From Anaerolineae bacterium (GTDB lineage: Bacteria; Chloroflexota; Anaerolineae; B4-G1): a stretch of DNA of 10,308 bases. Location of the stretch: assembly GCA_030620125.1 (NCBI GenBank), contig JAUXFI010000056.1, positions 1-10,308 on the forward strand. Direction: 5' to 3'. Below, piece by piece: positions 5,924 through 10,308 of this stretch (the stretch's first letter is position 1; every line of letters starts with the position of its first letter). A program made the position numbers and the translations under genes. Under the pieces are notes generated by a model that searched no databases, was not told the DNA's origin, and saw nothing but the letters and a program-made list of their open reading frames with translations.

Positions 5924-6916
5924 ATGATGGTTGAGACTGCTTCTGAGCGACGTAGGCGAGAGGAAGAGGAACAGTTTTCCGAGCGGGGTGTGAGCCTGTG
6001 GCAGGACGCCTGGCGGCGTTTGCTGCGCAACCGTATGGCATTGGCCGGGCTGCTGTTCATCGGCCTGCTGGCTTTCGCTTTTGTCACCGCGGGCTTTCTC
6101 ACTCCCTACAGTTACCGGGAGGCTGACTACGATAATACCCGCATCCCCCCGCGGTGGCCCGACCATATCTTTGGTACCGACAAGCTGGGGCGAGATGTCT
6201 TCACCCGGGTCTGGTGGGGCACGCGCATCTCTCTCACCGTCGCCATCGTCGGCTCGCTGACCTCGTTGATCATCGGCATGACCTACGGGGCCATCGCCGG
6301 CTACAAGGGCGGTCAGACGGATAACCTCATGATGCGCTTTGTGGACGTGATGTATGGCTTTCCCACTCTTCTTTTTATCATCCTGATCATGGTGGTCCTG
6401 CCCTCGGAAAGCGCCATCCAGGGCATGATCAACATATTCATTGCCATCGGCGTCGTGGGGTGGATGGGGATGTCCCGGCTGATCCGAGGGCAGTTCCTGT
6501 CTCTGCGGGAGAAAGAGTACGTCCTGGCAGCGGAGATGGTCGGCGCTGGCCCGGCCCGCATCATCTCCCGCCACCTGCTGCCCAACAGCCTGGGCCCGGC
6601 TGTCGTGTCGCTGACGCTGGGCATTCCCGGCCTGATCCTCACCGAGGCCACGCTCAGTTTTATCGGCCTGGGCGTCCCACCGCCGTACCCCAGTTGGGGG
6701 CAGATGATAAACGAAGGCTGGAGAGGCTTGCGCTCCACGCCCCACCTGACCATCTGGCCGGGGCTGGCGATTATCTTTACCATGCTGGCTTTCAACTTTG
6801 TGGGCGATGGCCTGCGAGACGCGCTAGACCCGACGATGCGGGGTTCTGCGCTGGTCCGCGCGGCCCGGAAGAAGAAGAAGAAAAAAGCGCCTGAACCAGC
6901 GGCCGCGGCTGCGTAG
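5924..6916 (+). CDS. dppC: Peptide ABC transporter permease, DppC/OppC family
   Basis: This is the second half of the channel, partner of DppB. It has 330 residues. Two adjacent ATGs (5924, 5927) follow AAGGAG at 5915-5920; the second has slightly better spacing, so the mature start may be one residue later. An Arg/Glu-rich cytoplasmic tail (7-20) precedes the OppC_N segment SLWQDAWRRLLRNRMALAGL and TM1 (about 38-58). The family hallmark HIFGTDKLGRDVFTRVWWGT is at 81-100. Further membrane segments are near 102-125, 140-160, 166-186, 226-250 and 277-296. The EAA loop that contacts the ATPases is at about 198-221 (EYVLAAEMVGAGPARIISRH). The end is unusual: after the normal finish DALDPTMRG comes a tail of six Lys (316-321 region) then APEPAAAAA. 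It is the last gene before the terminator. Confidence 0.95.
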   Translation: MMVETASERRRREEEEQFSERGVSLWQDAWRRLLRNRMALAGLLFIGLLAFAFVTAGFLTPYSYREADYDNTRIPPRWPDHIFGTDKLGRDVFTRVWWGTRISLTVAIVGSLTSLIIGMTYGAIAGYKGGQTDNLMMRFVDVMYGFPTLLFIILIMVVLPSESAIQGMINIFIAIGVVGWMGMSRLIRGQFLSLREKEYVLAAEMVGAGPARIISRHLLPNSLGPAVVSLTLGIPGLILTEATLSFIGLGVPPPYPSWGQMINEGWRGLRSTPHLTIWPGLAIIFTMLAFNFVGDGLRDALDPTMRGSALVRAARKKKKKKAPEPAAAAA

Positions 6917-6937
6917 AGTACTCGATTGCCGCGAACG

Positions 6938-6983
6938 ACGGGGGGTACGAGCCGAGGAAATCGGACGTACCTCCCGTTTTTTT
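6938..6983 (+). terminator. Strong intrinsic terminator ending the transporter operon
   Basis: ACGGGGGGTACG (6938-6949) pairs with CGTACCTCCCGT (6966-6977) over 12 bp with a single G-T pair. An inner CCGA (6952-6955)/TCGG (6961-6964) stem and GGAAA loop continue the structure. Seven T residues (6977-6983) follow. It lies 21 nt after the dppC stop and therefore bounds the operon. Because it would fall inside the longer in-frame reading of the next gene (from TTG 6926), it also argues for the ATG start at 7010. Confidence 0.92.
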
Positions 6984-7009
6984 GTGTGAGGAAGCGGAGT
7001 AGGTGCGTT

Positions 7010-8749
7010 ATGAAGCGGTGGGGTTACTGGATCGTCATCGGAATGGCACTGCTGGCCGTGGTCGCCCTGATCGGGTGGGCCTACACCTATATCCCGCTGA
7101 TGACGGCCTGTGCCTCGGAGGAGTGGAGCCGGGGGCGGCTCCTCGGCGCGACGCCGGTGAACGTCCGGGTGGATATTCAGGCCGCCTCAGATGGTGGGGC
7201 GTTTCTGACCTGGGTTGATCTCGATAATCGGCTGCGTGTAGTGCGGTTGGGAACGCGGGGACGGGTCGTGGCGGAGCGAACGCCTGCATTGGGAACGGAT
7301 GTCCCACGAGAGCCGCGCCTCCTCGTGGGATCAGAAGACGAGATCCATCTCATCTGGCGGGAGACGGGCGGGAGTCGCTCGCTCCTGACCTATGCCCAGT
7401 TGGATGACGCCGCTTCGGTACAGGCTGGTCCGCTCCTCCTTTCACCGGTGGGAGACGAAGCCCGATCCCCGTGCCTGGCTTTCAACCGCCGGGGTGAGGT
7501 TGAGGTCTTCTGGGCCGGTCAGGCGGGCATCTACCATGTCACTCTAAGCGCCGAGGGGGAGATGCAGGGCGAGCCTGTCCTGCTGGTCGAGGACGGCAGG
7601 GATGTCGGCGTGCAAGTGGATCAGGCGGGCATCTTTCATCTTGCCTGGCTACAGAATACAGGGTCAAGATTGAGGGCGATCTACTATGCCTCTTTTGATC
7701 CAGAACGGAACAACCTGAGCCAGCCGGAAGAGATGAGCAGTGTTTTTCTGCGTGGTGGTCAGTTTGTGCAAAGCCTTGACGTCGGCATTGATACCGGCAC
7801 TGGCTACATTCTATGGGTCGTTCAGGACTTGAGAGATGTCGTTTCCAGTGCCCAATACGCTTTCTTCCCCCTGGAGATACCGCGCCAGAAGAAGGTTAGA
7901 GACCTGCAGTTAGACGGAGGTGGCAACCCAATGAGTCCTTGGGCTGTGCGCGGCCAGCACGAGACGCAGTTGGTCGCTCTGAGCGAGACGGTTATGACGC
8001 CAGGCGGCCCGCAGCTTCAGATTGGTGTTATCGCCTTGCGCGGCGAGCAGTCGCCAGGGGATTATGCCAGGGACGTTTCTCCCATCTCATCCCCATCTCC
8101 ATGGGTTCAGGTAGCCAACCCAATCGCATTGCACGTTCTGAGTGCGCAATACGCCCAGGGTGATTGGCCTGATGACCAGTATATCGTCACTGCTTCGGAG
8201 CGTCCTTCCATCAAGCCGAGCCTGGCGGTGGATGCACAGGGCGATCTTTACCTGTCATGGTTGGAGACGGGGGACTTTGGCATCTATCGCGTGGCCTACG
8301 CCAGCACTGCCGCCGGGGTGAAAGAGGTCTACAACGCCCTGACCTTGTGGGACGTGACCGATCGCGCACTGGATTTTGCTATAAAGCTCTTCTTGGCGGT
8401 AGGGCTGATGCCGGTGCTGCCTATCTATTGGTCTTTGGTTCCTCTGGGGTGGTTGCTCGTCTATCATCTGGTCACTGGACGCGAGAGCCTGACGGTGCCG
8501 GGAGCGTGGGTGGCCCTCGGTATTGCCGTGGTGCTAGAAGTGACAAGCACGTATCTGCTCTATCCTCATCGCAGCAGAATGTCTCCGGCACTCCAATGGA
8601 CTGCGCCGCTTGCCACGGCCGCTATCGCGCTATTGGTGGCGATGCTGGCTGTGCGAAAGCGAGATGAGAAACCATTGTTGGGGGCCTTCTTTGTGTTCGC
8701 GATCTGCTATGGCTTGATTCAGACGTTGTTGTTCGTGCTCTTGCGCTAG
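7010..8749 (+). CDS. Hypothetical membrane protein: N-terminal anchor, beta-propeller-like repeats, C-terminal multi-helix membrane domain
   Basis: The specific family is not recognised. The protein has 579 residues from the ATG at 7010, preceded by AGGTG (7001-7005) and GGAG (6996-6999). Residues 8-30 are a hydrophobic anchor or signal; LMTAC at 30-34 is only a poor lipobox. At least five strand-rich repeats of the form (S)-D--G---L-W follow: DIQAASDGGAFLTWVD (55-70), LLVGSEDEIHLIWRE (104-118), LAFNRRGEVEVFWAG (156-170), VQVDQAGIFHLAWLQ (201-215) and LAVDAQGDLYLSWLE (405-419). GIDTGTGYILWVVQD (259-273) is a further degenerate copy. Some end in (I)YY/VAYAS. This resembles sialidase/BNR-type propellers. 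Four to five membrane helices occupy about 455-578. The layout suggests an outward-facing propeller tethered at both ends, in a sensor or binding role. No catalytic residues can be named. It follows the operon terminator, so it is probably transcribed separately. Confidence 0.88.
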   Translation: MKRWGYWIVIGMALLAVVALIGWAYTYIPLMTACASEEWSRGRLLGATPVNVRVDIQAASDGGAFLTWVDLDNRLRVVRLGTRGRVVAERTPALGTDVPREPRLLVGSEDEIHLIWRETGGSRSLLTYAQLDDAASVQAGPLLLSPVGDEARSPCLAFNRRGEVEVFWAGQAGIYHVTLSAEGEMQGEPVLLVEDGRDVGVQVDQAGIFHLAWLQNTGSRLRAIYYASFDPERNNLSQPEEMSSVFLRGGQFVQSLDVGIDTGTGYILWVVQDLRDVVSSAQYAFFPLEIPRQKKVRDLQLDGGGNPMSPWAVRGQHETQLVALSETVMTPGGPQLQIGVIALRGEQSPGDYARDVSPISSPSPWVQVANPIALHVLSAQYAQGDWPDDQYIVTASERPSIKPSLAVDAQGDLYLSWLETGDFGIYRVAYASTAAGVKEVYNALTLWDVTDRALDFAIKLFLAVGLMPVLPIYWSLVPLGWLLVYHLVTGRESLTVPGAWVALGIAVVLEVTSTYLLYPHRSRMSPALQWTAPLATAAIALLVAMLAVRKRDEKPLLGAFFVFAICYGLIQTLLFVLLR

Positions 8750-8761
8750 TGTGGAGCAGAG

Positions 8762-8790
8762 TTGCCTTTGGCGCACTTTTGATGTAGGAT
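8762..8790 (+). promoter_or_regulatory. Possible promoter for the metallopeptidase gene
   Basis: TTGCCT (8762-8767) and TAGGAT (8785-8790) are separated by 17 bp, each matching 4 of 6 consensus bases. Transcription would start near 8797, about 20 nt before the ATG. No clear ribosome site precedes that ATG, so a short leader with weak Shine-Dalgarno dependence would fit. This is a weak prediction. Confidence 0.3.
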
Positions 8791-8817
8791 ACTTGGCGTA
8801 ATGCGTAATACCGTCAG

Positions 8818-10149
8818 ATGTCGAGGATAGTCTTCTCTTTCGTTTTCATTACCTTGCTTGTAGCGCCGGTCACTGCCGCGCCGCTTCCTGGTATCCAGGT
8901 TGTCTCTCAGGCGGTCGAGAGCCATTTTCCCGACGACCTGACCTTTACCATCCAGGTGCGCAGTGATGCCGGGGATATTGTGGATGCTGCTGTCCATTAC
9001 CAACTCGGATGGGACGAGGCGGAGAGGATTGGCCTTCCCGAACCGTTCACGCCTGCTGCCAAAGTGACGCTCACCCACGTCTGGGACACGATCGGCGAGA
9101 CCGTGCCACCGTTTACCGAGATTACCTACTACTGGCACGTCACCGACAGCGCCGGGAGCGAGCTCGTCACCACGCCGGAGCGCACCGAGTACGTTGACCA
9201 CACCCACGACTGGCAGTCATTGGGCAACGAACGTGTCATCGTCTACTGGTACGACCGGCCAGCCGACTTTGGCGAGACGTTGTTCGAGGCCGCCGTCGAG
9301 GGGTACGATCACGTCGCTGCTGTCACCGGTGTCACGACCGAGCGATTGGCCCGCATCGTCATCTACAACAACCACCGCGATTTTTGCGCCTTCTATGCCC
9401 CCAACTCTTGCCAGGATTGGGTCGGTGGACAGGCATTCTCCGGCCTCACGGTCCAGCAGGGCACTAACCAGGAATGGCTCACTTACGACGTGGTGCCCCA
9501 CGAATTGGCGCATGTCTTGTACAACGAGGTCTTCCGCGATACGTGGGTGCGGGTGCCCACCTGGTTCAACGAGGGCATCGCCGTCTACAACGAGCGCACC
9601 GACCACAGCTACGAGATGGCCCTCGTTACGGAGGCGGCCGCCGACGGCGAACTCATCCCACTGCGGCACATGGGCACGCAGGCCAGTGGCCTGGCCCACG
9701 ACGCCATTCATCTCTGGTACGCCGAGACGTACAGCCTGGTTGCCTTCATCGCCGACGCCTATGGAGAGGAGAAACTGGGCGAGGTGATCCTGACGCTGGC
9801 CGACAACCATCCGATGGAGGAAACACTGCAACTGGTGCTCGGTATGGATCTGATCGAGTTTGAGATGGGTTGGCGGGAGTGGCTGGGCTATCCGGTGGAT
9901 ACGATCCCCACGCCAATGATGCTGGCCCCGGTGACGATCATACCTATTCCCCTGCCGCCCACTGTGCCCCGAGGGCAACCTGCCGCTACCGTGACTCCGG
10001 CACCAATCACCCCCACCGCAGCGTTGCCAACGTCCAGTCCTTCTCCCGTCAGCGAGTTTCCCTCATTCCCATGCCCGTGCTGTGTTTCTTCCGGTGTGGT
10101 GTTGCTGGTGATACTTGTCTGGATGCTCGTGCGCCCACGGCCTGCATAG
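8818..10149 (+). CDS. Secreted, membrane-anchored gluzincin metallopeptidase (peptidase MA-like)
   Basis: This is a probable zinc-dependent peptidase acting outside the membrane, with 443 residues. A signal peptide covers about 1-20 (VFSFVFITLLVAPVTA). Residues about 24-126 are strand-rich and look like an Ig-type accessory domain (FTIQVRSDAGDIVDAAVHY; YYWHVTDSAG). The catalytic part follows at about 137-358. HELAH (228-232) supplies two zinc ligands and the general base Glu229, and WFNEG places the third ligand Glu252 twenty residues downstream, the gluzincin pattern of the MA-like family. A Pro/Thr-rich spacer (about 361-416), CPCC (419-422), one membrane helix (about 424-438) and a short basic tail VRPRPA complete it, giving a C-terminal anchor. 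An in-frame stop at 8806-8808 leaves ATG 8818 as the natural start, although its ribosome site is poor. Substrate is unknown. It could supply peptides to the upstream importer, but the two are not co-transcribed on present evidence. Confidence 0.9.
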   Translation: MSRIVFSFVFITLLVAPVTAAPLPGIQVVSQAVESHFPDDLTFTIQVRSDAGDIVDAAVHYQLGWDEAERIGLPEPFTPAAKVTLTHVWDTIGETVPPFTEITYYWHVTDSAGSELVTTPERTEYVDHTHDWQSLGNERVIVYWYDRPADFGETLFEAAVEGYDHVAAVTGVTTERLARIVIYNNHRDFCAFYAPNSCQDWVGGQAFSGLTVQQGTNQEWLTYDVVPHELAHVLYNEVFRDTWVRVPTWFNEGIAVYNERTDHSYEMALVTEAAADGELIPLRHMGTQASGLAHDAIHLWYAETYSLVAFIADAYGEEKLGEVILTLADNHPMEETLQLVLGMDLIEFEMGWREWLGYPVDTIPTPMMLAPVTIIPIPLPPTVPRGQPAATVTPAPITPTAALPTSSPSPVSEFPSFPCPCCVSSGVVLLVILVWMLVRPRPA

Positions 10150-10228
10150 GCCGCAGGTACACCGGGCGTACCAGCAAACATATCTACCTTACCAGGGTTG
10201 TTCAGTTCTAGATAAACGTCTCATTTTT

Positions 10229-10296
10229 GGACAGGATTAACAAGATTTCCAGGATTTTTTCTTGCTTTTATCCTGTTCATCCTGTAAATCCTGTCC
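10229..10296 (+). repeat. Long imperfect hairpin of 9-bp ATCCTGT-type units (interspersed intergenic repeat)
   Basis: The left arm 10229-10255 (GGACAGGAT, TAACAAGAT, TTCCAGGAT) pairs with the right arm 10270-10296 (ATCCTGTTC, ATCCTGTAA, ATCCTGTCC) at 22 of 27 positions around a T-rich 14-nt loop. Each arm is three 9-bp units. Similar ATCCTGT-rich hairpins are, to my knowledge, scattered between genes in many bacterial genomes. It lies 79 nt after the peptidase stop and could stabilise or end that transcript. No T-run directly follows it. The preceding stretch 10150-10228 holds nothing else I can name. Confidence 0.8.
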
Positions 10297-10308
10297 ATTT
10301 ATCTGCTC

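Noticed and set aside
5900..6745. Minus-strand open frame of 281 codons opposite dppC
   Set aside because: The opposite strand encodes a complete, well conserved permease; the translation here is His/Gln/Asp-rich nonsense typical of antisense frames.
6869..6888. A-rich run near the dppC end as a possible frameshift or slippage site
   Set aside because: It encodes the Lys run of an otherwise intact tail, and the frame stays open to a stop shortly after. No alternative product of interest is seen.
6926..7009. Longer form of the propeller protein starting at TTG 6926
   Set aside because: The extension would run through the strong terminator at 6938-6983, and it lacks a ribosome site. ATG 7010 gives a clean hydrophobic N-terminus.
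10156..10172. GGTAC/GTACC hairpin after the peptidase gene
   Set aside because: The stem is only 5 bp with no T-run; it is too weak to call a terminator.
10270..10296. Three regular repeats that might suggest a CRISPR array
   Set aside because: The units are 9 bp with no spacers, and they form one arm of a hairpin.

Overview
The window looks like a chromosomal segment from an uncultured Chloroflexota bacterium, most likely Anaerolineae. That assignment is inferred from style and no marker gene confirms it. The clues are a substrate-binding lipoprotein with a long Val/Glu linker after the lipobox, a GGG-TATAAT type promoter, high-GC coding DNA, and gaps filled with short 8-9 bp oligomer repeats. 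All convincing genes are on the + strand.

Layout. (1) 1-483: the 3' end of an ECF-type sigma factor, overlapped by a small gene of unknown function that may be its partner. (2) 519-6983: a complete peptide/nickel-family (Opp/Dpp) ABC importer operon. It has a good promoter at 519-546 and a strong intrinsic terminator at 6938-6983. The gene order is ATPase D, ATPase F, substrate-binding lipoprotein, permease B, permease C. (3) 7010-8749: a membrane protein with a periplasmic/extracellular beta-propeller-like region and a C-terminal multi-helix membrane domain. (4) 8818-10149: a secreted, C-terminally membrane-anchored gluzincin metallopeptidase (HELAH plus downstream Glu). (5) 10229-10296: a long imperfect hairpin made of 9-bp units, probably an interspersed intergenic repeat.

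The most striking observation is in the substrate-binding protein (2775-4511). It contains all parts of an SBP_bac_5 protein in the wrong order. After the signal peptide and V/E linker comes the segment that normally forms the C-terminal fifth of the family (about residues 72-181). The normal N-terminal lobe starts only at about residue 184, and the protein stops exactly where the moved segment would normally begin. This reads as a circular permutation of a peptide-binding protein in an otherwise normal operon. A misassembly must be excluded first. The partner permease DppB also carries an extra stretch of about 65 residues in its first extracytoplasmic loop, a place where it could face the binding protein.

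Functionally, the lipoprotein would capture oligopeptides (or a related solute) outside the membrane, B and C would form the channel, and D and F would power uptake. The anchored metallopeptidase downstream could supply peptides, but it lies beyond the terminator, so that link is only contextual. Three consecutive hairpins between the binding-protein gene and the permease genes would suit higher expression of the binding protein than of the permeases.
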